Assembly (NCBI GenBank): GCA_021792795.1
Contig: JAJYUB010000009.1
Coordinates: forward strand, 1 to 64,000
Length of the DNA: 64,000 nucleotides
Reading direction: 5' to 3'
Origin: Acidobacteriota bacterium
Lineage (GTDB): Bacteria > Acidobacteriota > Terriglobia > Terriglobales > Acidobacteriaceae
Part shown: piece by piece, positions 52,861 through 61,865 of the stretch
How the letters are laid out: every line of letters starts with the position of its first letter
Numbering within the stretch: the first letter of the stretch is position 1
The notes under the pieces: generated by a model
The model's input: only the letters and a program-made list of their open reading frames with translations
What the model was told of the DNA's origin: nothing
Databases searched by the model: none
Translations under genes and position numbers: made by a program

Positions 52861-54294
52861 TTACTGTTTCTGGGATGTGGACCCAGCAAAATCCGCAACT
52901 CCTACCCGAACGATCGTGTGATCGTTCGCATGGCCCTCCTTGTCCTTGTCGGAGGAATTTTTCGGCTCTCCGGGCGTCTTCTTTTTTGCCGGGGTATCTT
53001 CCGCCCAGGCGCCGTAGACCCGGTTGTTGAAGGAAGCAATGCCGCTGTAATCTCCCATAAAATCCTGCTCGGATGCAACAAACGGTGTCTGACTCCACGC
53101 GTAGTTCTGAAACGTCTGTCCGCCGTCGGTTGAACGCGCCAGCGTGACCAGCGTCTTGTGGTTCTCCGGGTCTGCCCGCCTGTCATAGAAAAGTATTGAA
53201 ATGGCCCCGGTCGCCGGATCCACGGCGAGCCACTGGAAGAACTGGTCGGCGCCATCGTGGATCGAGTCATTATTCACCCGTACCGGCGCACTCCACTTTC
53301 TGCCTCCGTCCACCGATCGCGCACAAAACACGTCGATATCTCCGTTGCGATAATCGCTCCAGGTGACGTACAGGTGCGCATGTTTGTGGTCGCCGCTGCG
53401 CGCATCGACTGCAATCTGAGGAAACCCGTTGCCGCGATCGAAATCCTGGGCCGCGAACATCATGGGCGCAGCATGAAGAATGTTCTTCACTCGCGCAAAC
53501 GTTCGGCCGCCATCACGCGACGCAGTGAACTGGATGTTGTCCCCTGCCGACCACACCGCGTACAGTGTAGAGTCTGCGCCAACCGCCCCGTCGAACCCCT
53601 CCAGCGCGCCATTGTCATCGCGCGGCAATCCAGGCGTCTGATCGATCTCCATGGGCGTCGACCAGGTTTTTCCGTCGTCGGTGGAACGCGACAGCACCAT
53701 GCGCGAGTCGACCAGACTCCAGCGCGTCCAGGCGATATACAGATTGCCCGCATACTTGCCATGCGATATATCCGCCACGATGTACGGTTTGTCCTCGAAC
53801 GGGATTCCCGGCTGCTGCGGTTGCAGCGAAACCGTAATCGGAGCGGCTTCCCAGGTCTTGCCGCCGTCGAGCGATCGGCGAATCAAGACCGCATTCGTCT
53901 TGGTCGCGTGGCCCCAGTAATTGAACGTTCCCAGCTTGTCGAAGGCAATGGAACAAAGGATGGCGTGGCCTTGATTGTCGTAGGTCACGGAAACATCGCC
54001 AGAGACCTTGAACTCTTTCGGCGTGGTATTCGCGGCGTGTTCCCAATGCTCGCCCGCGTCCGTGGAGTAGGCAATGCTCGCCTGATTCTGGTAGGCCACT
54101 ACCACTTGCTGCGGATTGATAGGGTTCACCGCGACCGAGGGCTCGCTGAAATAACCAGGCGCCGTCAACGTCGTCACCTGGGCCTGTGGGGCGCGCGGCA
54201 ACGCGGCTTGGGTTTGCGAATACGCCGGGATGGCGAGCAACAGAACAGCGACGACGGGCACTCCAAGGCGGGGAAAAAGAGAAAGATTCTTCAT
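52861..54294 (-). CDS. Secreted BNR/Asp-box repeat protein (sialidase-like fold)
   Basis: This encodes 477 residues. A signal peptide (VPVVAVLLLAIPAYSQ) is followed by a beta-propeller with at least four Asp-box repeats. These are STDAGEHWEHAA, SLDGGKTWEAA, STDDGKTWSTPM and SVDGGRKWSAPV, with STDGGQTFQNY near the end. This is the fold of sialidases and other exo-acting enzymes. I do not see the full Arg triad of true sialidases, so enzymatic activity is unproved. GAGAGG is five bases before the ATG. The 250 bases between its end and the response regulator show nothing I recognise. Confidence 0.85.
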   Translation of the reverse strand: MKNLSLFPRLGVPVVAVLLLAIPAYSQTQAALPRAPQAQVTTLTAPGYFSEPSVAVNPINPQQVVVAYQNQASIAYSTDAGEHWEHAANTTPKEFKVSGDVSVTYDNQGHAILCSIAFDKLGTFNYWGHATKTNAVLIRRSLDGGKTWEAAPITVSLQPQQPGIPFEDKPYIVADISHGKYAGNLYIAWTRWSLVDSRMVLSRSTDDGKTWSTPMEIDQTPGLPRDDNGALEGFDGAVGADSTLYAVWSAGDNIQFTASRDGGRTFARVKNILHAAPMMFAAQDFDRGNGFPQIAVDARSGDHKHAHLYVTWSDYRNGDIDVFCARSVDGGRKWSAPVRVNNDSIHDGADQFFQWLAVDPATGAISILFYDRRADPENHKTLVTLARSTDGGQTFQNYAWSQTPFVASEQDFMGDYSGIASFNNRVYGAWAEDTPAKKKTPGEPKNSSDKDKEGHANDHTIVRVGVADFAGSTSQKQ

Positions 54295-54558
54295 GGCCCT
54301 CTCGAATCAAAGCTCAAGCATCACAATATCGTATCTGCGCGAAATCAGCATTCAACTTGGGCAAACTCCTCCGCGCACCAAACCGCGATGACGGATTGCT
54401 CAATGGTACGCATTGGGATTTTTCCGGCCCGAGAACGGTCACGCGGCTAAAACAAATAAAAGATGGCGATGGCGACACCGCCGGCGCGGCTTGAATCCTG
54501 CCGACGGTTTCAGCTTGGTATGGTTACAAGCGCATTCGCTGGCATTTACACTCAACCC

Positions 54559-56475
54559 ATGCCTCTCGCAACGCGATTGTCTCCTGTTTCCCGTCGTACT
54601 GGTTGCCGTCGTCCATTCCTCCCGTGGCTCATCACGCTTGGCGTGTGCCTGCTGCTTCCCTGCGCCGTCTGGTCGCAATCCTTCAAGGCGAAGGATCTTG
54701 GACCTGCGCCGCAACTACAGACCAATACACTGCAGGATCGAACCGCGCAGCTGAACCTGATCTTTCATGACTATTGGGAAGAGACGCTGAAACACTCGCC
54801 GGAAATGGCTTCGACGATCGGCGATCAGCGCTACGACGATCAGCTTTCCGACTATTCCGCCGAAGCCTACAACGACTCGCTGGCGCGCGGCGAACGCTTC
54901 ATCGAGCGGCTCGGCACAGTCGACACTACCGGGATGAGCGACCAGGAACGGCTCAGCAAGCGGCTGCTTGTGCATGACTTGGTCGATCGGCAGGAATCGG
55001 CGGTCTGCGAACCCTGGCAGACTCCGGTGAACCAGTTTTCCGGGATTCAAGTGGACCTGCCCATGCTGGCCGGCTTGCTCTCCTTCACTTCCGCAGACGA
55101 CTATGACCACTACATTGCGCGGCTGCACAAGGTGCCTGCTGCCATTCTTCAGATCAGCACGGACATGATGCTGGGCGAAGAAGCCGGCCGCAGCGAACCG
55201 CAGTTCATTATGCGGAAAGTACTGACGCAGGTGAATGCTCTCGCCACTGGAAGACCGCAAGATTCTCCGTTTGCCAGCCCGCTACAGCGCTTTCCCGCCA
55301 GTATGTCCGCGCAAGATCGCGCCCAAATTCGCACCGCGTTGCTGACCGCCATCCACACCCAGGTGCAACCCGCATTCGGCCACTTCGCCAAATACCTCGC
55401 CGCGCAATATATTCCCGACGCGCGCAAGAATGATGGCATCTGGGCCACAAAAAACGGGGACGCATGCTATGCCTACCTGATCCAGAGCTATACCACCACG
55501 GACCTGACGCCGGAGCAGGTCCACCAGATGGGTGTGGCGGATGTAGCGCGGATCGAGCCGCAACTGCTGGCCGTGGTGCACCAGCTTGGCTACAATGACC
55601 TGCGCAGTTTTCACGAAGCGCTGCTCAGCAATCCCAAGGAGCACGCGCAATCGGGCGCGCAGCTCATCGGCTTATACCAGCACTATGTGGACCAAATGGA
55701 ACCGAAGCTGCCCGACCTGGTGACCAAGCTGCCGAGCGCGCCGCTGAAAGTTGTTCCCATGCCCAGCTTCGGCTCCGCCGACCAGGTCCCCGCGGACTAT
55801 CAACCGGGCACGCCCGATGGTTCTCGTCCCGGAGAAATCCGCGTGAACACCACCGACGCCACCAGTCGCCTGCTGCCCCAGGTAGAGGCGATTGCCTATC
55901 ATGAAGGCGTCCCTGGCCATCATCTGCAAATTTCCTTGGCGCAGGAACAGACCGGGATTCCAGAATTTCGCCGCTTTGAAATGTACACAGCGTTCGTCGA
56001 GGGATGGGCTTTCTACAGCGAACAACTGGGGAAAGAAGTCGGCTTCTATCGAGACCCGTACAGCGAGTACGGCATGTTGGAAAATCAGATGTGGCGCGCC
56101 GTTCGCCTGGTTGTCGACACCGGCGTTCACTATAAGCATTGGACACGCGAGGAGATGGTGCAATACTTCCACGACCACACCGCGATGGATGACATTACCA
56201 TCCAGGAAGAGGTGGATCGCTACATCGCGTGGCCTGGCCAGGCGCTAGGGTACGACATGGGCCGGTTGAAAATCCTGGAGCTGCGCACAGAGGCACAGAA
56301 AGCGCTCGGCAAGAATTTCAATCTTCGCGCATTCCATGATGAAGCGCTCGACTCCGGAGCTTTACCTCTCGATATTCTGCAGCAGCGCATCGAGGAATGG
56401 ATCAAGCAACAACAAAAATCCGCGGTCCACGCTGCAACGCAAGTGAACTCCAGTCGAACGACGGAAGGAAACTAG
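54559..56475 (+). CDS. DUF885 family secreted protein, metallopeptidase-like
   Basis: From the ATG at 54559 this encodes 638 residues, close to the usual DUF885 size. A signal peptide covers about 15-36 (WLITLGVCLLLPCAVWSQ). The body is all-helical. Its hallmark motifs are AIAYHEGVPGHHLQISLAQE (HExxxxH-type) and FVEGWAFYSEQLG, followed by the conserved Tyr-rich C-terminus. The motifs resemble the zinc site of M2/M3-like gluzincins, and activity is unproved. The open frame to 54463 lacks a signal at its start. The stop is four bases before the proC ATG. Confidence 0.88.
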   Translation: MPLATRLSPVSRRTGCRRPFLPWLITLGVCLLLPCAVWSQSFKAKDLGPAPQLQTNTLQDRTAQLNLIFHDYWEETLKHSPEMASTIGDQRYDDQLSDYSAEAYNDSLARGERFIERLGTVDTTGMSDQERLSKRLLVHDLVDRQESAVCEPWQTPVNQFSGIQVDLPMLAGLLSFTSADDYDHYIARLHKVPAAILQISTDMMLGEEAGRSEPQFIMRKVLTQVNALATGRPQDSPFASPLQRFPASMSAQDRAQIRTALLTAIHTQVQPAFGHFAKYLAAQYIPDARKNDGIWATKNGDACYAYLIQSYTTTDLTPEQVHQMGVADVARIEPQLLAVVHQLGYNDLRSFHEALLSNPKEHAQSGAQLIGLYQHYVDQMEPKLPDLVTKLPSAPLKVVPMPSFGSADQVPADYQPGTPDGSRPGEIRVNTTDATSRLLPQVEAIAYHEGVPGHHLQISLAQEQTGIPEFRRFEMYTAFVEGWAFYSEQLGKEVGFYRDPYSEYGMLENQMWRAVRLVVDTGVHYKHWTREEMVQYFHDHTAMDDITIQEEVDRYIAWPGQALGYDMGRLKILELRTEAQKALGKNFNLRAFHDEALDSGALPLDILQQRIEEWIKQQQKSAVHAATQVNSSRTTEGN

Positions 56476-56479
56476 TTTG

Positions 56480-57343
56480 ATGGCAACGAAAAAAGAAAAA
56501 TCGAAACAAACTTCGCAGGCACGCGCTGCCACATCGGATACCAAGGTCGCGCTGCTGGGCGCGGGCAAGATGGGCGGCATCCTGCTGCAGGCGTTCCTGA
56601 AAAACAACTTGTTCCGCCCGCAAAATATCCGCGCCACCGTGCAACATGAAGAGCGCACAAAAATGCTCGCCGGACAATGGGGAGTTTCTGTTTCCACCGA
56701 CAATCTTGCCGCCGCGCGCAACAGCGACCTTATCCTGCTGGGCGTCAAACCGCAGGCGGTCCCTGAGGTCCTGGCGCAGATTCGTCCGGCGCTGACTGCG
56801 AAAAAGACCATCATTTCTTTCGCTGCGTCGGTCAAAACCAGCGCCATCGAAAAAGCTGCGGGCGTGGACCTGGCCGTCATTCGCGCCATGCCCAACACAC
56901 CGTCATTGCTGGGCTGCGGAGCGACCGCCCTCTGTCGTGGCAAGTTCGTCACCGACGAGCAATTGGCGGTCGCGGAAAAAGTTTTCGCCAGCGTTGGCCG
57001 CACCGTCACCGTGGATGAAAAACATATGGACGCGGTCACCGCGCTGTCTGCCAGCGGGCCCGCGTACATCTACATCATTCTGGAGTCGCTGGCCGAGGGC
57101 GGAGTGAAGGTCGGCCTGCCGCGCGACATTGCCACGCTGTTGGCCGCGCAAATGGCGCTGGGCGCGGCAACCATGGTTCTTGAAACCGGCAGCCATCCAG
57201 CGCTGCTGAAAGACGCCGTCACCACGCCCGCTGGCTGCACCATCGACGGCATCCTGGAACTGGAAGAAGGCGGCCTGCGCGTCACGCTGATCAAGGCCGT
57301 GATGCGTGCCGCCCAGCGCGCAAAAGAACTAGCGTCAAGCTGA
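56480..57343 (+). CDS. proC: Pyrroline-5-carboxylate reductase
   Basis: This encodes 287 residues. The NADP-binding motif is KVALLGAGKMGGILLQAFL and LILLGVKPQAVPEVL follows. VIRAMPNTPSLLGCGATAL and ALSASGPAYIYIILESLAEG complete the family. The end TTPAGCTIDGILELEEGGLR is the dimerisation helix. It reduces P5C to proline, the last step of proline synthesis. The N-terminal 15 residues are a Lys-rich extension. The start is ATG at 56480, directly after a TTG at 56477. Confidence 0.95.
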   Translation: MATKKEKSKQTSQARAATSDTKVALLGAGKMGGILLQAFLKNNLFRPQNIRATVQHEERTKMLAGQWGVSVSTDNLAAARNSDLILLGVKPQAVPEVLAQIRPALTAKKTIISFAASVKTSAIEKAAGVDLAVIRAMPNTPSLLGCGATALCRGKFVTDEQLAVAEKVFASVGRTVTVDEKHMDAVTALSASGPAYIYIILESLAEGGVKVGLPRDIATLLAAQMALGAATMVLETGSHPALLKDAVTTPAGCTIDGILELEEGGLRVTLIKAVMRAAQRAKELASS

Positions 57344-57396
57344 CATTACGCTACAGACTGTTGAGCACATCTTGAAAGGAGCTTCATTTTTATTCT

Positions 57397-57822
57397 TCAT
57401 TTCCCTTGCCATGGATCGAGCAGCTTCACGTCGATGTCCTGTACATCGCTTGTGTTGTGGGCGACAAGCGTCAGCGCATGCACGACTGCGTTGGCCGTTA
57501 GCAGCGTATCGATCACCGGGTGGGATCGTTGCGCGGAAAGTTTTCCCCAAACCGTCGCCGTGGCCGCATCGATGCCAAGGATGCGGTCGGCAAAACTGTA
57601 CTCCAGTCCATCCACCCACGTGGCAAGCTTGCCTGCGGAATCCGGGTCGGACCGCTTCTTCAGCGCCACGTCTTTCCTCAGCTCTCCCAGTGTCAACACG
57701 CTGATGTAAAGTGCAGAGGGTTCTGCAGCCGAGAGAAACTGGATGACTCGCGGGTCGGCCTGCTTCTTGCGGGTCTCGGAAAGCACATTGGTGTCCAGTA
57801 GATATTGGAGCGGCGCGTTCAC
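57397..57822 (-). CDS. vapC: VapC-like PIN-domain toxin
   Basis: This encodes 141 residues from a GTG that overlaps the antitoxin stop by four bases. The PIN fold has LLDTNVLSETRKK (first Asp), SVLTLGELRKDV (Glu), WGKLSAQRSHPVIDTLLTAN (Asp) and LVAHNTSDV. It is an Mg-dependent ribonuclease, usually attacking tRNA or rRNA, and is neutralised by the antitoxin encoded just upstream. All the acidic residues I can locate are present. See the antitoxin entry for a possible defect. Confidence 0.92.
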   Translation of the reverse strand: MNAPLQYLLDTNVLSETRKKQADPRVIQFLSAAEPSALYISVLTLGELRKDVALKKRSDPDSAGKLATWVDGLEYSFADRILGIDAATATVWGKLSAQRSHPVIDTLLTANAVVHALTLVAHNTSDVQDIDVKLLDPWQGK

Positions 57823-58019
57823 AAGCTGACCTGGCGCCCGGTATCGGCATCGCGTTCAACCTGAAAGCTATCGACCTTCGGACCGCCGAGCAAATAGTCC
57901 CTCAGATTCGGCTTGTGGGCAGTGAGTGCGCGGTAATCCCCCTTGGAAAGAATGACCGCCCGTTCCGAACCGTGCCGGGTGATGATTTGCGGGCCTTCCG
58001 TACTGGCTTGCTCGATCAC
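57819..58019 (-). CDS. Phd/YefM-family antitoxin, N-terminus doubtful
   Basis: From the GTG at 58019 only 66 residues are made (VIEQASTEGPQIITRHGSER onward). The family similarity starts earlier, with LWQVQEAKTRLSE encoded up to about 58061. The codon just before that stretch, at 58064-58062, is AGG, where ATG would give a normal start (MALWQVQEAK). A stop lies at 58076-58074. Either the start codon was lost by mutation or translation begins at the GTG, dropping part of the DNA-binding N-terminus. The C-terminal toxin-binding part is intact and is coupled to vapC. Confidence 0.75.
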   Translation of the reverse strand: MIEQASTEGPQIITRHGSERAVILSKGDYRALTAHKPNLRDYLLGGPKVDSFQVERDADTGRQVSL

Positions 58020-58118
58020 TTCGCTCAGACGAGTTTTCGCTTCCTGTACTTGCCAGAGTGCCCTATCAGCCGCTCACGTCCGCCAGTCGCCTGTCGGACG
58101 AGCCATCTAGAATCTTCC

Positions 58119-58502
58119 ATGGCCGCAACCCGCTCTCTTCCAAGGACACGCAAGCGCATTTCGATCCGGGGGGTCGTCCAGGGCGTCGGATTTCATCCCT
58201 TCGTCTACAACCTTGCGCAGTCGCTGGAATTGGGCGGTCTCATCTTGAATTCTTCTTCGGAGTGACGGTCGAAATCGAGGGCCCAGACGGGGCGATCGAG
58301 CAGTTTCTCCAAACATTGCGCAGCAACTCACCGCCCCTGGCGCAGATTATGGAGATCGCGCTGGAAAACGTTTCCATGCATAATGCAAGTTAATTCTCCA
58401 TCCAGCCAAGCCGCGAGCAGGAGAACGCGTTCGCCTTCATCTCGCCGGACATGGCCACGTGTGACAATTGCTGGCGCGAGTTTGGCGATCTGGAGAATCG
58501 CC
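58119..58502 (+). pseudogene. hypF: hypF remnant (carbamoyltransferase HypF, N-terminal part)
   Basis: Hydrogenase maturation protein HypF starts with an acylphosphatase domain, seen here as ISIRGVVQGVGFHPFVYNLA. After SSSE the frame shifts (near 58255) into GVTVEIEGPDGAIEQFLQTL, then RSNSPPLAQI. A TAA at 58391-58393 follows, and the same frame resumes as FSIQPSREQENAFAFISPDM and ATCDNCWREFGDLENRR, the first zinc-finger lead of HypF. The sequence then changes to hypE. About 90% of a normal 750-residue HypF is absent. The gene cannot make a functional protein. Confidence 0.85.
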
Positions 58503-59197
58503 GCTGCGCGCGACGCCGGAGTGCAATTTGTGACTGGCGACACCAAGGTGGTCAATCGCGGTAAAGGCGACAAAATTTTTATTGCGACAACAGGCATCGG
58601 CGTACTCGAACGTGCAGTGAACATCTCCGCCAGCGGCGCGCGTCCCTGCGACAAGGTCACGTTAAACGGCCATATCGGCGACCACGGGATGGCGATCATG
58701 TCGCAGCGGGAGAACCTGGAGTTTGAAAGCGCCATCGAACGCGATTGCGCGGCACTGCACGGACTGCTGGATCGCATGCTGGATGCGTGTGGCGCGGTGA
58801 CTGGCAATCAAAGCGGCGACCATCCTATCCACTGCATGCGCGATCCGACGCGCGGAGGCGTGGCGACTGCCCTGAACGAAATCGCATCGCAATCGAAGGT
58901 CGGCATGTTGTTGCACGAAGATCGGATTCCGGTGCGCGAAGCCGTACAGGGCGCCTGCGAAATCCTCTGACTCGATCCGCTGCACGTGGCGAATGAAGGA
59001 AAACTGCTGGCCATTGTAGCTGCGGATGCGGCCGATGCGGTGCTGCAGCACATGCAGGATCATTCCTTGGGCCGTGATGCGAAAATGATTGGAGAAGTAG
59101 TTTCTGAACACCCTGGCATGGTGCGGATGAAGACCAGGGTGGGTGGCACTCGCATTTGGATGTCATGTTTGGCGAACAACTGCCAAGGATTTGTTAG
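58503..59197 (+). pseudogene. hypE: hypE remnant (hydrogenase maturation HypE, C-terminal two-thirds)
   Basis: The hypE part joins the hypF remnant at about 58500 and begins near AAARDAGVQFVTGDTKVVNR. KIFIATTGIGVL, LNGHIGDHGMAIMSQRENLE and MRDPTRGGVATALNEIASQS are clear HypE (PurM-like) segments. A TGA at 58968-58970 replaces one codon between CEIL and LDPLHVANEGK. A frameshift near 59155 then restores the proper C-terminus, DVMFGEQLPRIC, before the TAG at 59195. The catalytic C-terminal Cys is still visible. The N-terminal third and any hypC or hypD are gone. Confidence 0.85.
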
Positions 59198-59252
59198 CCA
59201 TTCCGCAATGCAACCGCGCCAACCTGGGCATTGAATCCGTACACTGTCCGTT

Positions 59253-60011
59253 GTGAAAGGCATCTTGACGACTCATACGACGCTCTACGCCGCCCTGTTC
59301 ACCGCTGCCGTACTTGGCTTTCGGCACGGCTTCGACTATGACCATATTGCCGCGATCACCGACGTGGTCAGCGTGCAAACGTCAAAACGCGTCGCCATGA
59401 AACTCGGCATGGTGTATGCCCTGGGCCACGCGCTCACGGTAGCTGGACTGGGCTCCATCGTCATTCTGCTGGGAATCAGCCTGCCTGCGGGCATCGATCG
59501 CTGGGCGGAACGGCTGGTGGGTTTTACCTTGCTGCTGCTCGGAATCTACGTTCTGGGGACGCTCGTATTTCGACCGGAGGACACGCTGCCTAAAAGCCGG
59601 TATATGCTGCTCCACGCAGGCTACCATCAGGCGCGCCTGGCATTCAAGCGGCGCGAAGAAGGAGTTTCCGCGGAAACGTACGCGCCCCCCGCAAACTTCG
59701 ATACCCGCTCAGTATTTGCGATCGGCGTCATCCACGGACTCGGAGCGGAAACTCCAAGCCAGTTGATGATTTTTCTTCTGGCCGCAAATCTCGGCGGAGC
59801 TGCCCTGGGAATGATCGGCCTGGGAATGTTCCTTGCCGGCCTGTTGACGATGAATGCAGCGACGACTGCTTCGGCGGCCGGGCTGTTTGGCGTGTCGCGG
59901 CACCGGCCAAAATTTCTCCGCGTTGTATCCGCGCTGACGGCGATCTATAGCGTGGCCATGGGCATCATCTTCCTCGCCGGACGCGCTTCGTTTCTCCCGG
60001 TGCTGAACTAA
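59253..60011 (+). CDS. Nickel/cobalt permease-like membrane protein (HupN/NixA/UreH group)
   Basis: This encodes 252 residues with about seven membrane helices. The first helix carries LGFRHGFDYDHIAAITD. It is a variant of the NiCoT signature RHAxDADHI, keeping the His-x4-Asp-His metal pattern. A second motif is GVIHGLGAETPSQLMIF. It is intact, with no stops or frameshifts, although it sits right after the broken hypF-hypE. It probably imports Ni2+ or Co2+. The start is a GTG at 59253. A TTG a few codons in, with AAAGG before it, is an alternative. Confidence 0.85.
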   Translation: MKGILTTHTTLYAALFTAAVLGFRHGFDYDHIAAITDVVSVQTSKRVAMKLGMVYALGHALTVAGLGSIVILLGISLPAGIDRWAERLVGFTLLLLGIYVLGTLVFRPEDTLPKSRYMLLHAGYHQARLAFKRREEGVSAETYAPPANFDTRSVFAIGVIHGLGAETPSQLMIFLLAANLGGAALGMIGLGMFLAGLLTMNAATTASAAGLFGVSRHRPKFLRVVSALTAIYSVAMGIIFLAGRASFLPVLN

Positions 60012-60033
60012 TCAGATTGCCGCGCGCCCGATA

Positions 60034-60912
60034 TTAGCAATGGATTCCCGCTTTTTCCAGCGTCGCCTTCAGCCCCTGCATGCTGATGCGCGTGGAGGCC
60101 TCCGGCGTTCCCGCGCCGCGCCAATGCGTTTCCAGGCTGACGCCATAGTGGTAGCCGTCCCGCTTTAACGCGCGGAACTGACCGACCCAGTCAATTACGC
60201 CGCTGCCTACGGGCTCCCAGTCGTATCCGCCGCTCGGCTTGCGGGTCACATCTTTGCAGTGGCAATGGCCGATCCGCTTTTCCGGCAAAAGCTCAAAGCC
60301 GTTCGGATACGGTATGCTGCCAAGCGCAGCCGCGTTGCCCGGATCCCAGTTCAGCATAAAGTTCCTGTTCGGAATCGCGCGCAGTACGGCCGCCGCTTCC
60401 TCTCCGGTTCCGGTGTTGCACGACATTTCATTTTCCAGCAGCAGAATCTTGTCGCTCTCCGCGCAGCGTTCCGCGGCCTCGCGCAGTTTATCGTTGATCG
60501 CTGCCCGATACGGCTTCGGATCGTCCAGCCGCCAAAAATCGAAGCAGCGAATGCGGTCGGTTTGAAACGCTTTCGCCAGTTCAATGCAGCGTTCCAGCAC
60601 CTTGTCCTGTTGCTTAAAGTCGAAGTCCGCTCCAAATTGGTCGCGACGCTCCGGCACTTTTGAAACAGGAGCGCCCGGCCAATCCACCTTAAACAACGGG
60701 CTGGCGATATCTGTCACGCGCAGCTTGTTCTTCTCCAAAATCTTCCGCGCTTCCGCCATTTCCGACGAGTCCAGATCGACGATGTTCTTGTTCCACATGC
60801 CACGGAGTTCAATCCAATTCAGGCCAAAATCTTTCGACGCGATTTCGCACGCCCGGCCAAAATCCTGCGTGATTTCGTCGTTGATGACAGCAAGGCGAAA
60901 TGGACAGCTCAT
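60034..60912 (-). CDS. Sugar phosphate isomerase/epimerase (TIM barrel)
   Basis: This encodes 292 residues of the xylose-isomerase-like AP2Ec superfamily. Recognisable parts are LNWIELRGMWNKNIVDLDSS, RIRCFDFWRLDDP, ILLLENEMSCNTGTGEEAAA, FMLNWDPGNAAALG and RIGHCHCKDV, which give the metal ligands Glu, Asp, His and others. The ATG overlaps the stop of the preceding isomerase gene by four bases (ATGA). It is cytoplasmic, with no signal. The exact substrate is unknown. A sugar or inositol derivative is likely. Confidence 0.9.
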   Translation of the reverse strand: MSCPFRLAVINDEITQDFGRACEIASKDFGLNWIELRGMWNKNIVDLDSSEMAEARKILEKNKLRVTDIASPLFKVDWPGAPVSKVPERRDQFGADFDFKQQDKVLERCIELAKAFQTDRIRCFDFWRLDDPKPYRAAINDKLREAAERCAESDKILLLENEMSCNTGTGEEAAAVLRAIPNRNFMLNWDPGNAAALGSIPYPNGFELLPEKRIGHCHCKDVTRKPSGGYDWEPVGSGVIDWVGQFRALKRDGYHYGVSLETHWRGAGTPEASTRISMQGLKATLEKAGIHC

Positions 60913-61865
60913 ACCTGCACTCCTAGCTTGTGGATTAAATAATCCTTGCTCAACTCCGCGGACTGTTTCGGCGTACGATCCACGCCGACTCGCTCGCCAT
61001 CCAGTTCTACCACGCCCCAGCCTCTAAAGTTGATGGATCGTAAGGCGTCGAAGATGGCGACGAAATTGACTCTTCCCTGCCCCATCTCGACGAATTGATA
61101 GCCGCTTTTTGTCGCCGCCGGCTCAACATCTTTCAGATGCAGAAACAGCAGTCGATCACGATACTTGCGAATGGCTTCCGCCGGATCGCCTCCGCCCTGC
61201 AGGTAGTGCCCAGTGTCTAGTTCCAGCTTCACGTAGCGCGGATCGGCGGCATTGAGGATCGCGTCCACCTGCTCCGGAGTTTGCCCGATCGAACCCATGT
61301 GATTATGGAACCCGGTCTGGATGCCATAATCGGCAGCGCGCTTGCCAATTTCCGTCAACAGCATGCCTTCTCGTTTGTAATCGCTGGAGGTGTAAGTTTT
61401 CTGCGCAAACGTGCCGATGACCTGCAGATATTTTCCTCCAGCCTGGTGCAGATACCGGGCATGAGCGGCGTGGGTCTCCAGGCTTTTTTTCTCGACTGCG
61501 GGATCCAGTGGAGCATCTCCGCTGGACAATGCCACAAAGGTCATATGGTGCTTCGCCAATGTGTCTTTCAGCGCACGCGGATCGGGATATTCGCTGAGAA
61601 CGTTGGCCCGTAGTTGAATGCCGGGATAACCAACGGCGGAGATGTCCTCGATCGCCTGGTTGTCGTTTTCTTTCCAAGTAATCGCGGCATAGCCAATCTG
61701 GATCTTCATGGGTCCGTGATGGATGGGCGCGTCGAAGTAGGACAAATCCGTGGGGGGATACAGCAATGAATCGCCGATAAGGACATGCGCGGCGCGCACT
61801 GGAACAGAAACTGCCGCAGCCGTGGCGCCTAGACCGACTAGAAAATTACGACGAGTAGCCGACAT
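60909..61865 (-). CDS. Tat-exported sugar phosphate isomerase/epimerase
   Basis: From the ATG at 61865 this encodes 318 residues, with AAGGAG eight bases upstream. The frame is open to 62060 without similarity. The N-terminus MSATRRNFLVGLGATAAAVS is a twin-arginine signal, so the folded enzyme goes to the periplasm. The TIM barrel has IQLRANVLSEYPDP, GFHNHMGSIGQTPEQ, VKLELDTGHYLQGGGDP and LLFLHLKDVEPA, like the AP2Ec family. It is paired with the cytoplasmic isomerase at 60034, and the two may act on the same imported sugar. Confidence 0.9.
   Translation of the reverse strand: MSATRRNFLVGLGATAAAVSVPVRAAHVLIGDSLLYPPTDLSYFDAPIHHGPMKIQIGYAAITWKENDNQAIEDISAVGYPGIQLRANVLSEYPDPRALKDTLAKHHMTFVALSSGDAPLDPAVEKKSLETHAAHARYLHQAGGKYLQVIGTFAQKTYTSSDYKREGMLLTEIGKRAADYGIQTGFHNHMGSIGQTPEQVDAILNAADPRYVKLELDTGHYLQGGGDPAEAIRKYRDRLLFLHLKDVEPAATKSGYQFVEMGQGRVNFVAIFDALRSINFRGWGVVELDGERVGVDRTPKQSAELSKDYLIHKLGVQV

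Noticed and set aside
58968-58970. TGA inside hypE as a selenocysteine codon
   Set aside because: HypE has no Sec at this place, the gene also lacks its first third and has a later frameshift, and I saw no SECIS-like loop after the TGA. A nonsense mutation is simpler.
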